A DNA stretch of 64,000 bases from Comamonas granuli NBRC 101663 (GTDB lineage Bacteria > Pseudomonadota > Gammaproteobacteria > Burkholderiales > Burkholderiaceae_C). Below the pieces are notes generated by a model that was not told the DNA's origin, did not search any database, and worked only from the letters and a program-made list of their open reading frames with translations. The DNA lies in assembly GCF_000739995.1 (NCBI RefSeq), contig NZ_BBJX01000004.1, positions 1 to 64,000 on the forward strand, in the 5' to 3' direction. The position numbers and the translations under genes are program-made. Position 1 is the stretch's first letter, and each line of letters begins with the position of its first letter. Shown here one piece after another: positions 53,301 to 62,259 of this stretch.

Positions 53301-53952
53301 GCCCATCGGACATAAAGATATGGTAGCTGCGTCTGCAGGCAAGGTAAGGTGAGTCAGTCACACCCGGTTCGCTAGCCCATGCGCTATTGATGCCCAGTGT
53401 GCGCCGCATATAGGCGTCGGCTTGGCTAAACATTAGGTGTGAAGGGGTGCCGTTATTGGCTTTAAGGCTGTTAACAAAACTGAGAAAGTTGGTTCGATGG
53501 CTTCCTTCCAATATGCGCATCGAATTGGTTTTCATGGTGGAACTGTCGACGTTTTTGGCGTCAGGAGAATTACCATTGTTGTGTAAAGTCTGCCATGCAA
53601 TCCGAATCTTCTTGTCTGGCATCAAACTTGAGTCAAATTTAGGATGGGATGGATCGAATACAGACTTGAGTGCATATTTTAAAATATTGATACGCTTTGC
53701 ATTCGTTGGCCAAGTCCCATCGGCATTTGGTTGTGTGATTGTTGAGCTACCAGTACTGGAATTTGTGACTTGCCAGTCCATACTTCCGGAGTCGTCCACT
53801 GAGATGATGACGTTGGGCCGCACGTAAGGCTCCACGGTACCGGGGGGCGCCTCAGCCAGGTCAAGTGCCCAGGCGCCATAGGGTGCAAGGGCTGCACTGG
53901 CGGCCAAAGCCAATAGAGACTTACGGAAACAGGGTGATGTCTTACGGGCCAT
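50365..53952 (-). CDS. pilY1: PilY1 pilus tip adhesin
   Basis: 1195 residues. A signal peptide ([17 protein letters not shown]) precedes an N-terminal von Willebrand A-like part whose MIDAS is DDSGSMD (~53-59). The C-terminal beta-propeller (~610-1100) has the calcium loop [11 protein letters not shown] and a second [12 protein letters not shown] near the end. PilY1 sits at the pilus tip, is needed for pilus extension and can act in surface sensing. GC is far lower than in flanking DNA. GAGTCACC-type leader before ATG; last gene but one of the operon. Confidence 0.95.
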   Translation of the reverse strand: MARKTSPCFRKSLLALAASAALAPYGAWALDLAEAPPGTVEPYVRPNVIISVDDSGSMDWQVTNSSTGSSTITQPNADGTWPTNAKRINILKYALKSVFDPSHPKFDSSLMPDKKIRIAWQTLHNNGNSPDAKNVDSSTMKTNSMRILEGSHRTNFLSFVNSLKANNGTPSHLMFSQADAYMRRTLGINSAWASEPGVTDSPYLACRRSYHIFMSDGRWNDATIEVSNTAYRDNATNLTLPDGTIYGGTTAAERAKTALYRDSYTQSDSLTLADWAFHSWARPAQTSGMTGSLEPAADYRAAPATENFGNDSNGKPAILERYWNPRYNPATWPHMVTYTIGFSNDATTWPGAPTIMAPPATDRVPFGYSGSFQDFVTGAKTWPRMNNEDKRALDLWHAALNGRGRFYAVTKGEDLEKAFREIFGQINTATDPDLSSSATSGSNVSRSEVGKYTAAYEPKNYWKGFITADKVRTDGTTYPDPGWGGQNTADKLDAISVSNRLVLSWSDKWDGSGFKGGVPFKWAADESNLSNAQKLWLRKSTTGADEGDLKGQQRLDYIRGDTSLEGTAPSTYSATKPFRDRKSIQGDIINSDVWFTGAPGADYLLKGYSNFVRANKSRPGMLYVGGNDGMLHGFSATNGEEKIAYIPRGVIPYLSLLTDPAYNNKHKYLVDGSPMTGDVDMNGGIQDPTDPNYGPYIPDWRTLLVGTLGLGGKGYFVLDVTNPNATPTASGIPGFSEGNAQFLVKLDRTRGPSEPAPNCAILAGAEKTKCLQITDEDKDIGYITARPVRDDNDSMRSTQITRMNNNRWAVVMGNGYNSTNQRPVLLVQFLDGSKELVRIPVTTESAGTGNSKDNGLGAPRLVDINGDGMPDVVYAGDNLGNMWKFDLTSADLTDWKVAFGGTPLFTARGKASLTTGSRDKAQPISTAPTVRANDRKMQVGSGPSAKTVRVGGMMVAFGTGRNITKTDPSSVEVQTIYSVLDNSRYREVSTALGKRLEIHPGGGTCPSGADCVPAPTALGIGVANAKLAQQKITEIGSGDYATVDIVDELKTTTWANYNGWYMDLPAIGERLLKPMEFYDASNLLTVWSQVPAKGSDVDPNVESCDSTSVDSERQYRTFINIMDGKRPSVQIVDANNDGAYNSSDGGVSRKKVAKGPHSIIKKDKFENADIDAKNNKENLAALPEESLRPSWRQIQ

Positions 53953-54030
53953 GGGTGACTCCTTGGCTTTAAACTCTTGATTGATATTTATTGGACCAAA
54001 TTTTTAATTGATCCTACTTCGGGTAAAAAA

Positions 54031-54831
54031 TTAGTCTTTTCGATTCTGTCTGGCGTAAACTTGCTGAATGATTGCGCGCGTCACAGGTGTTCCATCTGCA
54101 GCACGTTTGCGTCCAAAAGCGATTGCGGTAATTCTATAAATCACTGGTGGGTTCATATTAAGTTGCAGGAAATTGTTATTGCTTGCGCCTTTGTTGTTAA
54201 CGATAAGTCGACTTTTGTCGGCACTGGCATCATAAGGCAAAATTTCTATCCAATACCATCCGCCTCGATCATTTGCGCTCCTGTCGGTAAGGATTGGATT
54301 GGCAGGGTTATCTGCATCTCCGAGCGTTGCATCGGTATATTGACCATAGCGAGCACCCACATTTGGATCCAGCATGTCGGAAAGTTTAACCTCGCCCGGT
54401 TGAATGTTAGAAGGGGCAGGGATCAGCGCGCTGGTGTAGTTCCAGAAATCTTGCCTCCCGGAGCGTTTGGTGCATAGGCCGCTAAAGCACTTGGTCGGCT
54501 GTGTATCCAATTCTGCCAAGGTGCGCATAGCCTCGACTTTATCTAAAGGAATTTTTGCTGCCGCAGCGATATTGTTTCTGCAATTTATTCCTGTGCATGG
54601 GAGTCCGTCAGGGCGCTCGTTGCGGATGTCGAGTTCTGCATCCTGAATCAAGGCCTCTGCGGCCATAAAGGCGCGTTGATAATCAGCGTCATTGCCCACA
54701 ATCATCTCGTTGAACATTGATGTGCGCGACGCCCATAGCGCCAGTAACATGGACAACATCACAAATACAATGACTATAAAAAGCGCCACACCCTTCTGAC
54801 GCGGCTGGTGGTGAAAGGGGCTGGATGGCAT
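54031..54831 (-). CDS. pilX: PilX-type minor pilin
   Basis: 266 residues. Leader KG|VALFIVIVFVMLSMLLALWASR (class III-like site without the usual TLIE) typical of PilX. FNEMIVGNDADYQRAFMAAEALIQDAE is the family's helix with the QxAFxAAEA-like motif. Two Cys pairs in the globular domain. It works with PilV/PilW to prime pilus assembly and recruit PilY1. 78 bp before pilY1; AT-rich. Confidence 0.92.
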   Translation of the reverse strand: MPSSPFHHQPRQKGVALFIVIVFVMLSMLLALWASRTSMFNEMIVGNDADYQRAFMAAEALIQDAELDIRNERPDGLPCTGINCRNNIAAAAKIPLDKVEAMRTLAELDTQPTKCFSGLCTKRSGRQDFWNYTSALIPAPSNIQPGEVKLSDMLDPNVGARYGQYTDATLGDADNPANPILTDRSANDRGGWYWIEILPYDASADKSRLIVNNKGASNNNFLQLNMNPPVIYRITAIAFGRKRAADGTPVTRAIIQQVYARQNRKD

Positions 54832-54851
54832 GATGACTTCTCGTATGAAAT

Positions 54852-55853
54852 TTATAGTACTGTGCCAATCAAACCTTGGCTCCGGAGTTGGAAGATATTT
54901 CGGAAGGCCATGTGCATACGGTTTGTACGTGGTGCAGTGAGTGTTCTCATGTCAACCAGCGCATTATTGCAGTCGCGGTAACTGGTGCTCGGGTCATTGG
55001 CTGGTGGAGATTGGGGAAGGCTGATAGATTCAGTCCCATATAGAACAAAGCAAACTTCTACAGCCTGCACTCGGGCCCAATCGGTATCCGTAGCTATAGC
55101 CGTCGCATCTACCTTGCGTATTGTAGGATTCCCGGGTGTGGTTCTGTTATCTTGAAGGAGGTAGCGTACTTGAAAATCGGCTACATTTTGAAGCAATGGT
55201 TGACCTGCGGTATTGGGCGGAGGAAGAGTCAATCCTTCATTGCCGGCGCAGCGTAGCTGGTTTTTGTCGTCAAGCCAGAAAATATTTTCTATCCGTTGAT
55301 CAGTGCTGGAATCTGCGGGGCCGCCAAGACAATTGCGGGATAATGCCTGCTCTGTTGCACTTACAAAAACGGGTTCTGTGTATCTCCGATAGCCGACCAA
55401 GAGTGAATCTGGCGATGCTGTACCGGTTACGGTTTGTTTTGGATTTTCTGCGTCAAAACTAGATATTGCTGAGGATGCGCTTGATTCTGGTGAAGGTGCG
55501 ATTTCAATAGCAACTCCAATATTGTAGGGGGACTCGGTTTTTGTATTGCCTTCGGCACTTAAATTAATGCGAAGAGACCCAGCTTGACGTGCCTGCATGC
55601 CAATCACCCGCATGGCATAGGCGGCTTGTTGTTGAATATTGCTTGCGTCACTTACCGTGCCAGATATGCCGCGCGAGATCATTAGTGCCCCCATGGCGAC
55701 CGCTATCACTAGCAAACCAATAGCGATGCCCACCATCAACTCGATCAATGTAACGCCTTTTTGAATTAGTGGCGACACAGGGAGGTTGATCGAGAGGCGT
55801 TTCTCCTGAATGCCAACGGCGGGCGCATCAATCTTGAGGGTGGTAGATCGCAT
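54852..55853 (-). CDS. pilW: PilW-type minor pilin
   Basis: 333 residues. Prepilin site KG|VTLIELMVGIAIGLLVIAVAMGALM, preceded by an unusually long ~32-residue leader if the start at 55853 is right. The ATG follows the pilV stop by one base and has TGGAG upstream. The C-terminal domain includes VADFQVRYLLQDN and RVQAVEVCFVLYG, typical of PilW. Part of the pilus tip complex. Confidence 0.9.
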   Translation of the reverse strand: MRSTTLKIDAPAVGIQEKRLSINLPVSPLIQKGVTLIELMVGIAIGLLVIAVAMGALMISRGISGTVSDASNIQQQAAYAMRVIGMQARQAGSLRINLSAEGNTKTESPYNIGVAIEIAPSPESSASSAISSFDAENPKQTVTGTASPDSLLVGYRRYTEPVFVSATEQALSRNCLGGPADSSTDQRIENIFWLDDKNQLRCAGNEGLTLPPPNTAGQPLLQNVADFQVRYLLQDNRTTPGNPTIRKVDATAIATDTDWARVQAVEVCFVLYGTESISLPQSPPANDPSTSYRDCNNALVDMRTLTAPRTNRMHMAFRNIFQLRSQGLIGTVL

Positions 55854-55854
55854 T

Positions 55855-56511
55855 TCAAGCTCCAGGGCAATAATAGGTGGTTGCACCACCACCAGGTGCA
55901 TATGGCGCACAGCGGGCGGGGACGGAGATATACTGCAGGTGGCAGACGAATCCGGCAGGGCACGCTGCTTGTGAGCCACCTTGATTTTTGAATGTACCGC
56001 CATCATTGATTTTTGTAGCATCAATGTTATCTTTGAAGCCACTGTCGGCATCGTGGCGTTCGTTTTCACGCCATGCAATCATTACGCCGAGTTGGCGGTT
56101 CGTTCCGGCAGGGAGCCCGCTTTCGGCTTGTGGAATGAAAATACTGGCTTGACCTTGTGGCAAAGTGCTGCTGACGATTTGCTTCCATCCAGCAAGATCA
56201 TATGCAGCCAGTTGTGACGAATCGCAACCCGAAGCACAGCTTCCGATGGAGTGGGTGGCGTTAAAATCCGATACAAACGAATTGGAGTTGCGCAACGCAT
56301 TGGGATTGACCTTCATGCGCTCACCCAGGTCCTCGATGAGCCGTATGGCCTGGGCACGGCGCACGGTGGTAGACGTGTCGGTCAGCGTGCGCATTTGCAC
56401 ACCCACGATGCCCAGGATGCCCAGAGCCATGACGACGATGGCAATCAGGGATTCGATGAGCGCAAAACCGCGCAGGTGCTGTGGGAGGTGCGGAGTTCTT
56501 GAATCGGCCAT
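55855..56511 (-). CDS. pilV: PilV-type minor pilin
   Basis: 218 residues. Prepilin site RG|FALIESLIAIVVMALGILGIVGVQ, then RRAQAIRLIEDLGERMKVNP. C-terminal Cys-rich stretch (CPAGFVCHLQYISVPARCAPYAPGG). MADSRTPHL at 56511 is chosen as start. The stop is one base from the pilW start; the fimT stop is 5 bp upstream of its start, so it is tightly packed. Confidence 0.9.
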   Translation of the reverse strand: MADSRTPHLPQHLRGFALIESLIAIVVMALGILGIVGVQMRTLTDTSTTVRRAQAIRLIEDLGERMKVNPNALRNSNSFVSDFNATHSIGSCASGCDSSQLAAYDLAGWKQIVSSTLPQGQASIFIPQAESGLPAGTNRQLGVMIAWRENERHDADSGFKDNIDATKINDGGTFKNQGGSQAACPAGFVCHLQYISVPARCAPYAPGGGATTYYCPGA

Positions 56512-56516
56512 GGTAG

Positions 56517-57092
56517 TTATCCTGTGCATGGAATTTCTGCTGGTGGAATCACGCGGATGCGGCCGCCGGAGCTCATGCAGACGCCGCGTGCGCCAGGGTG
56601 GTTGGTGGATTTGTCAAGTGGCACCAGGCTGAAACCCAGCCAGGTGCCGTCGACCAGGCCCCAGCGGTTGAGCTTGATCCCCGATCCGCCGCCGGTGCGG
56701 GTCACTTGCACCCGGGCGGGGGTGTCTATGCGCTGCAGCACGAGCTCACTTGCGTTGCAGGTGCCGTTGTTGTTGGTGTCGTGACAGACGAACCAGCCGC
56801 AATCCCAGTCCCGGTTGCCGGTGGCGCTGTTGCAGCCGTTGGTGTTGTTGGGGATTTTTTGGATGACCACCTGCCCGCCGCGTTTGATGGCCTCGGAGCG
56901 CGCAAGATACAGGCTGGACGTCAGTTGTTCTGTCGCCTGGCGCACGCGCCAGCCTTCGATCAGCGGGGTGAAACTGGGTGCGGCCAGGGACGCCAGGACA
57001 GCAACGATGGACACCACCACCATCAGCTCGATGGCCGAAAACCCGGTCACGCGCCGGAATGCGGGCAGGGAGAGCGGATGGCGGAGGTGCAT
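56517..57092 (-). CDS. fimT: GspH/FimT-type pseudopilin (copy 1)
   Basis: 191 residues. Site TG|FSAIELMVVVSIVAVLASLAAPSF, then LYLARSEAIKRGG and the GspH beta-domain (LNRWGLVDGTWLGFSLVP..., C-terminal GGRIRVIPPAEIPCTG). FimT initiates pili and in some species binds DNA for uptake. Start MHLRHPLSLP at 57092. It is followed by pilV. Confidence 0.88.
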   Translation of the reverse strand: MHLRHPLSLPAFRRVTGFSAIELMVVVSIVAVLASLAAPSFTPLIEGWRVRQATEQLTSSLYLARSEAIKRGGQVVIQKIPNNTNGCNSATGNRDWDCGWFVCHDTNNNGTCNASELVLQRIDTPARVQVTRTGGGSGIKLNRWGLVDGTWLGFSLVPLDKSTNHPGARGVCMSSGGRIRVIPPAEIPCTG

Positions 57093-57112
57093 GGTTTCTC
57101 GTCCGTGCGGGT

Positions 57113-57667
57113 TCAAGCGGGGCAGGCGGCCCCTTGTTTCATTTGCACAATGCGCCCGCCGCCCGCAATGCACAGCCGGATGGCGCTGATGTCCGTATCG
57201 CCCTTGCCATTGGGTTTGAGCAGGATATTCATCGCTGCCGGAGCACCGCCGTTGGCTTCCGAGAGCATGCCCCAACGGTCCACGTAGAGCTGCAGCTTGC
57301 CGTTGCTCTGGGCCAGGCTGACGCGGCTGGGGGCGGCGTTGACTTGCAGGTCTGTGGTGGTGCCGTTCTGGGTGTGGGTGACTTTCCAACCCTGATCCCA
57401 GCCTCCGGTGGCATCGATGGTGATGCCGCCCCCGCGCTTGATGGCTTCGGAGCGCGCGTAGTACAGGGTGGAGGTGAGATTTTCTGCGGCCTCGCGCACG
57501 CGCCAGCGCTCGATCAGGGGCTGGAAACTCGGGGCCGCCAGCGCCGCCAGGATGGCGACGATGGATACCACCACCATCAGCTCGATGGCGGTGAATCCGG
57601 CGTGGTGTGCCGGCCCCTTTTGCGCGGGTGCGCTGAAGGCTGGGCGTGGAAATGCGAAGAATGGCAT
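57113..57667 (-). CDS. fimT: GspH/FimT-type pseudopilin (copy 2)
   Basis: 184 residues. Site AG|FTAIELMVVVSIVAILAALAAPSF, then LYYARSEAIKRGGG and the domain ending GGGRIVQMKQGAACPA. It is clearly paralogous to copy 1 across the helix and the C-terminal RIV motif, so it is a tandem duplication. GC is still high here, unlike in pilW-pilY1. First gene of the pilin operon. Confidence 0.88.
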   Translation of the reverse strand: MPFFAFPRPAFSAPAQKGPAHHAGFTAIELMVVVSIVAILAALAAPSFQPLIERWRVREAAENLTSTLYYARSEAIKRGGGITIDATGGWDQGWKVTHTQNGTTTDLQVNAAPSRVSLAQSNGKLQLYVDRWGMLSEANGGAPAAMNILLKPNGKGDTDISAIRLCIAGGGRIVQMKQGAACPA

Positions 57668-57764
57668 AGGAACATGCTATGGGCGCAGGGGGGCAAGGGC
57701 GCCCGGGCGGGGATGAATGGCGCCTTGGCGCAGACGAGCGGTCAATAGCTTGCTGGCGGTGCGC

Positions 57765-58064
57765 TTACCGGGTGTAGCCCAGGCAGGCGCCGGCGTTGTG
57801 CATGCCTTTGCACTCGCGTTTGAGCCGCCGGTCGCGCTGGGCCGGGGACTCTTCCGAAGGGCTGCGCTGGTAGGTGATTTTGCTCACGCCTTTCTTGCGG
57901 GGCGCTTCGGCGGCGGCGCTGCTGCCCTGGGCGCGCTTGGCCAGGGCGGCGCCCGGGGCGCCCAGCAGGCCCAGTGCCAATACGGCAGCGAGCAGCCGCG
58001 CCGCCATGGAGACGGAAGCGCGCGGGACCGTGCGGGAGGGTGGGGGTGTGTGCTGGGGTGTCAT
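57765..58064 (-). CDS. Small secreted hypothetical protein
   Basis: 99 residues. Signal peptide (MAARLLAAVLALGLLGAPGAALA, possibly with MTPQHTPPP as an upstream extension). The mature part is basic and ends SPAQRDRRLKRECKGMHNAG plus ACLGYTR with two Cys, which may form a disulfide. I do not recognise a named family. It is read on the strand opposite to the aminotransferase, with an 87-bp divergent gap. An alternative start is the ATG about 20 codons further in. Confidence 0.65.
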   Translation of the reverse strand: MTPQHTPPPSRTVPRASVSMAARLLAAVLALGLLGAPGAALAKRAQGSSAAAEAPRKKGVSKITYQRSPSEESPAQRDRRLKRECKGMHNAGACLGYTR

Positions 58065-58151
58065 GCGGGGGCTTTCGGTGGGTGTGGGGCCGCAGGGGTG
58101 GGGGATGCCGTAGGATGCCGCGGCTTGTTCCTTCGGTTTTTCCATGCTGCC

Positions 58152-59321
58152 ATGCGCCAGACCATTCTTGACCTCGAAGAATCCCGCATCCGTGAAGTTG
58201 CCAATGCCGGCATGGGGCGCAGCGATGTGCTGGCTTTCTGGTTTGGCGAGAGCGATGAGGGCACGCCCGAGGTCGTGCGCCAGGCGGCCATGGAGTCCAT
58301 CGCCCGCGGCGAGACGTTTTATGCCCACAACCTGGGTCTGCCGGAGCTGCGCGAAGCGGTGGCACAGTACATGACGCAGTTGCACGGGCCGGTGGCGGCC
58401 GATCGCATTGCCATCACCTCCGGCGGCGTCAATGCGCTGATGCTGGCCGTGCAGGCCTTGGTGGACGCCGGCGACGAAGTCGTGGCGATCACCCCTGTCT
58501 GGCCCAATCTGACGGCGCAGCCGCTCATCATGGGCGCGCACTTGCGCTGCGTGGCCCTGGCGCCGCAGGCCGATGGCCAATGGGCCCTGGACATGGAGGC
58601 GCTGCTGGCCGCCATCACGCCCGCGACGCGCCTGCTGGTACTCAATGCGCCCAACAACCCCACAGGTTGGACGCTCACGCGCGCCGAGCAGCAGCGCATC
58701 CTGGCGCACTGCCGCAGCACGGGCACCTGGATTCTGGCCGACGAGGTGTACGAGCGCCTCTATTACGAGCCTTCGGCCCAGGGCTGCGCCCCCAGTTTCC
58801 TCGATGTGGCCGAGCCGCAGGACCGTCTGGTGGTGGTGCACAGCTTCTCCAAGAGCTTTTTGATGACCGGCTGGCGCCTGGGCTGGATGGTGCTGCCGCC
58901 CGGCATGGCGCCGCAGGTGGGCAAGTTGATCGAGTTCAACACCTCCTGCATCAGCGTGTTCACCCAGCGTGCCGGGCTGGCGGCGCTGCAGCATGCCGAC
59001 GCCATCACGGCCCAGGTGGTGGGCCACCTGCGGCGCTGCCGCGACACCCTGGTGCCGCTGCTGCAGGCGGTGCCGGGGGTGCAGGTGGCGCCGGCGCGCG
59101 GGGGCATGTATGCCTTCTTCCGGCTGGCCGGGCAGGACGATTCGCTGGAGGCGGCCAAGCGCCTCGTCCTGCAGGCGGGCCTGGGCCTGGCGCCGGGCAA
59201 TGCCTTCGGGCCGCAGGGGCAGGGCTGGCTGCGCTGGTGCTTTGCTTCGCGCGATCCGCAGCGACTGCAAGAGGGGGTGCGCAGGCTGCAGGGGTGGCTG
59301 GCGTCCGCGAGCCAGTTATAA
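58152..59321 (+). CDS. Pyridoxal phosphate-dependent aminotransferase
   Basis: 389 residues, fold-type [21 protein letters not shown] at the N-terminus, [23 protein letters not shown] and the PLP Lys in [17 protein letters not shown]-terminal [22 protein letters not shown]. AspC/AlaT-like; substrate not determinable. Its stop (TAA 59319-59321) lies inside the TATAAT of the putative rpsO promoter. ATG at 58152 is used; another at 58144 is out of frame. Confidence 0.9.
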   Translation: MRQTILDLEESRIREVANAGMGRSDVLAFWFGESDEGTPEVVRQAAMESIARGETFYAHNLGLPELREAVAQYMTQLHGPVAADRIAITSGGVNALMLAVQALVDAGDEVVAITPVWPNLTAQPLIMGAHLRCVALAPQADGQWALDMEALLAAITPATRLLVLNAPNNPTGWTLTRAEQQRILAHCRSTGTWILADEVYERLYYEPSAQGCAPSFLDVAEPQDRLVVVHSFSKSFLMTGWRLGWMVLPPGMAPQVGKLIEFNTSCISVFTQRAGLAALQHADAITAQVVGHLRRCRDTLVPLLQAVPGVQVAPARGGMYAFFRLAGQDDSLEAAKRLVLQAGLGLAPGNAFGPQGQGWLRWCFASRDPQRLQEGVRRLQGWLASASQL

Positions 59322-59322
59322 T
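59317..59322 (+). promoter_or_regulatory. Possible -10 box of rpsO
   Basis: TATAAT overlapping the aminotransferase stop, 124 bp before rpsO. No convincing -35 at 17 bp. Confidence 0.4.
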
Positions 59323-59445
59323 CGACGAGTTTTGCATGGTGCAAGACGCACGCCAGTTGCCGTTCCAGCTTCTGGCGCAAGTAAAACCCGTGCCTGCTGG
59401 CGGCTTCACAAGGGCTGCCGCGCACCCAACCACACAGGAAAACCA

Positions 59446-59712
59446 ATGATCTCCTCTTCCGCCAAGGCCGAAGTCGTCAAGGCCAACCAGCGCGCTGCCA
59501 ACGATACCGGCAGCCCTGAGGTCCAGGTGGCGCTGCTCACCGCCCGTATCAACGAGCTGATGCCCCACTTCAAGACGCACGCCAAGGACCACCACGGCCG
59601 CCGCGGCCTGCTGCGCATGGTGAGCCGCCGCCGCAAGCTGCTCGACTACCTCAAGGCCAAGGATGCCGACCGCTACACCGCGCTGATCAGCAAGCTGGGC
59701 CTGCGCAAGTAA
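59446..59712 (+). CDS. rpsO: 30S ribosomal protein S15
   Basis: 88 residues, standard. [29 protein letters not shown] and [24 protein letters not shown] are the S15 signature; it binds the central domain of 16S rRNA. ACAGGAAAA ribosome site. The usual rpsO-pnp order is kept, with a terminator between them. Confidence 0.98.
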   Translation: MISSSAKAEVVKANQRAANDTGSPEVQVALLTARINELMPHFKTHAKDHHGRRGLLRMVSRRRKLLDYLKAKDADRYTALISKLGLRK

Positions 59713-59730
59713 GCCCTACCGCATGCAGGG

Positions 59731-59766
59731 AACGCCTGGGTTAGTGCGCTGACTCAGGCGTTTTTT
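59731..59766 (+). terminator. Terminator between rpsO and pnp
   Basis: AACGCCTG...CAGGCGTT (59731-59738/59755-59762) with further partial pairing inside the loop, then TTTTTT. It is read-through type in many rpsO-pnp operons. Confidence 0.85.
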
Positions 59767-59857
59767 GCTTTGGCTGGGGTGCCAAGCAGAGCGAAGCTGT
59801 GTCATTCCAATGAATTGCCGCGCGCGGTTTCACTGGAATGGCATCGTTTGCTGAATT

Positions 59858-59906
59858 GGCCTCCAGCGCCCGCTGGCAGAGCGCTGCCAGCTATTTATTC
59901 AGGAGC
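59858..59906 (-). repeat. 49-bp palindromic element, copy I (supplies pnp Shine-Dalgarno)
   Basis: Copy I (GCTCCTGAATAAATAGC..CAGCGC....GCGCTG GAGGCC). It lies antisense to pnp. The complement of its first bases (AGGAGC, 59901-59906) is the pnp ribosome-binding site, six bases from the ATG. Confidence 0.85.
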
Positions 59907-59911
59907 AAACC

Positions 59912-62158
59912 ATGACCATGTTCAATAAAATCACCAAGACCTTCCAGTGGGGCCAGCACACGGTCACCATGGAGACGGGCGAAATCGCCCGCCAGGCCAG
60001 CGGCGCCGTGCTCGTCAACATGGACGACACCGTGGTGCTGGCCACCGTGGTGGCATCCAAGTCGGCCAAGCCCGGCCAGGACTTCTTCCCCCTGACGGTG
60101 GACTACATCGAGAAGACCTACGCCGCCGGCAAGATCCCCGGCAGCTTCTTCAAGCGCGAGGCCAAGCCCAGCGAGCTGGAGACGCTGACCAGCCGCCTGA
60201 TCGATCGCCCGATCCGCCCGCTGTTCCCTGAGGGCTTCTACAACGAAGTCCACGTGGTCATCCACACCATCTCGCTCAACCCCGAGGTGGATGCCGACAT
60301 CGCCGCCATGATCGCCACCAGCGCCGCGCTGGCGGTCTCCGGCATCCCGTTCAACGGCCCCATCGGCGCTGCGCGCGTGGGCTACATCAACGGCGAATAC
60401 GTGCTCAACCCGGGTCAGACGGCGCGCAAGAGCAGCCAGATGGACCTGGTGGTGGCGGGCACCGAAGCCGCCGTGCTGATGGTCGAGTCCGAAGCGCAGC
60501 AACTGCCCGAGGACGTGATGCTGGGCGCCGTGGTCTATGGCCATGAGCAGAGCCAGACCGCCATCAACGCCATCCACGAGCTGGTGCGCGACGCCGGCAA
60601 GCCCGTGTGGGACTGGCAGGCTGCGCCCAAGGACGAGGCGCTGATCGCCAAGGTGGCCGAGCTGGGCGAGGGCGCGCTGCGCGCCGCCTACCAGCACCGC
60701 AACAAGCAGGTGCGCACCCAGGCCTGCCGCGAGGCCTATGCCGCAGTCAAGGCCGGTCTGGCCGCGCAGGGCGTGGAATTCGATTCCGTGAACGTGGACA
60801 ACCTGCTGTTCGAACTCGAGGCGCGCATCGTGCGCGGCCAGATCCTGGCGGGCGAGCCGCGCATCGACGGCCGTGACACGCGCACCGTGCGCCCCATCGA
60901 AATCCGCAATTCCGTGCTGCCGCGCACCCACGGCTCGGCGCTGTTCACGCGCGGCGAGACGCAGGCCCTGGTGGTCACCACCCTGGGCACCGAGCGCGAT
61001 GCGCAGCGCATCGACGCGCTGGCCGGCGAGTTCGAGGACCGCTTCCTGTTCCACTACAACATGCCTCCCTTCGCCACCGGCGAAGTGGGCCGCATGGGCT
61101 CGACCAAGCGCCGCGAAGTCGGCCACGGCCGTCTGGCCAAGCGCGCCCTGGTGGCCTGCCTGCCGAGCAAGGACGAGTTCCCCTACACCGTGCGTGTGGT
61201 CTCCGAGATCACCGAGTCCAACGGCTCCTCGTCCATGGCCTCGGTCTGCGGCGGCTGCCTGTCGCTGATGGACGCCGGCGTGCCCATGAAGGCGCATGTG
61301 GCGGGCATCGCCATGGGCCTGATCAAGGAGGACAACAAGTTCGCCGTGCTGACCGACATCCTGGGCGATGAGGACCACCTGGGCGACATGGACTTCAAGG
61401 TGGCCGGCACCACGGCCGGCATCACGGCGCTGCAGATGGACATCAAGATCCAGGGCATCACCAAGGAGATCATGCAGGTCGCCCTGGCCCAGGCCAAGGA
61501 GGCGCGCATGCACATCCTCGGCAAGATGCAGGAGGCCATGGGCGAGGCCAAGGCCGAGATCTCGTCCTTTGCGCCCAAGCTCTACACCATGAAGATCAAC
61601 CCCGAGAAGATCCGCGACGTGATCGGCAAGGGCGGCGCCACCATCCGCGCGCTGTGCGACGAGACCGGCTGCCAGATCAACATCGAGGAAGACGGCACCA
61701 TCACCATCGCCTCCAACGACTCCGCCAAGGCCGATGAGGCCAAGCGCCGCATTGAGGAAATCACCGCCGAGGTCGAAATCGGCAAGGTGTACGAAGGCCC
61801 GGTCACCAAGATTCTGGACTTCGGCGCCCTGGTGAACCTGCTGCCCGGCAAGGACGGCCTGCTGCACATCAGCCAGATCGCCCACGAGCGCGTGGAAAAG
61901 GTCACCGATTACCTGACCGAAGGCCAGATCGTCAAGGTCAAGGTGCTCGAGACCGACGAGAAGGGCCGCGTCAAGCTGTCGATGAAGGCGCTGACGGAGC
62001 GCCCCGCCGGCATGGAGCGCCCCGAGCGCGGCGAGCGCGAGGAGCGTGGCGAACGCCGTGAGCGCCGCGAGCGCGCCCCGCGCGAGCACCGCGAGCAGCA
62101 GGTGCCTGCCATGCAGCAGGCCCCGGCCCAGGACGGCCAGGACGCTTCCCAGGAGTGA
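59912..62158 (+). CDS. pnp: Polyribonucleotide nucleotidyltransferase
   Basis: 748 residues. Two RNase PH-like domains ([20 protein letters not shown] region; [16 protein letters not shown]), a KH domain with GKGG ([13 protein letters not shown], ~565) and an S1 domain ([19 protein letters not shown]). It degrades RNA 3'-5' by phosphorolysis in the degradosome. The C-terminal ~50 residues are a repetitive Glu/Arg-rich tail ([17 protein letters not shown]). The start at 59912 is decided by AGGAG at 59901, which belongs to repeat copy I. Confidence 0.97.
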   Translation: MTMFNKITKTFQWGQHTVTMETGEIARQASGAVLVNMDDTVVLATVVASKSAKPGQDFFPLTVDYIEKTYAAGKIPGSFFKREAKPSELETLTSRLIDRPIRPLFPEGFYNEVHVVIHTISLNPEVDADIAAMIATSAALAVSGIPFNGPIGAARVGYINGEYVLNPGQTARKSSQMDLVVAGTEAAVLMVESEAQQLPEDVMLGAVVYGHEQSQTAINAIHELVRDAGKPVWDWQAAPKDEALIAKVAELGEGALRAAYQHRNKQVRTQACREAYAAVKAGLAAQGVEFDSVNVDNLLFELEARIVRGQILAGEPRIDGRDTRTVRPIEIRNSVLPRTHGSALFTRGETQALVVTTLGTERDAQRIDALAGEFEDRFLFHYNMPPFATGEVGRMGSTKRREVGHGRLAKRALVACLPSKDEFPYTVRVVSEITESNGSSSMASVCGGCLSLMDAGVPMKAHVAGIAMGLIKEDNKFAVLTDILGDEDHLGDMDFKVAGTTAGITALQMDIKIQGITKEIMQVALAQAKEARMHILGKMQEAMGEAKAEISSFAPKLYTMKINPEKIRDVIGKGGATIRALCDETGCQINIEEDGTITIASNDSAKADEAKRRIEEITAEVEIGKVYEGPVTKILDFGALVNLLPGKDGLLHISQIAHERVEKVTDYLTEGQIVKVKVLETDEKGRVKLSMKALTERPAGMERPERGEREERGERRERRERAPREHREQQVPAMQQAPAQDGQDASQE

Positions 62159-62185
62159 GTCCGGCGCCGCAGGCAGGCGCGCAGC

Positions 62186-62234
62186 GCTATGGTATTCGTA
62201 GCTGCTCGCGCTTGCCTGGTAAGCGTTTCATGCC
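62186..62234 (+). repeat. 49-bp palindromic element, copy J
   Basis: Copy J lies between pnp and the quinone oxidoreductase (GCTAT....CGTAGC..CGCGCTTG....AAGCG), 26 bp before the oxidoreductase start. Stem CGCTT/AAGCG. Confidence 0.85.
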
Positions 62235-62259
62235 AAAAACACTTGTAAATTGCCCGTCC

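Noticed and set aside
58144-58152. Earlier ATG at 58144 as start of the aminotransferase
   Set aside because: Out of frame with the protein; the ATG at 58152 is in frame and gives the family's normal N-terminus.
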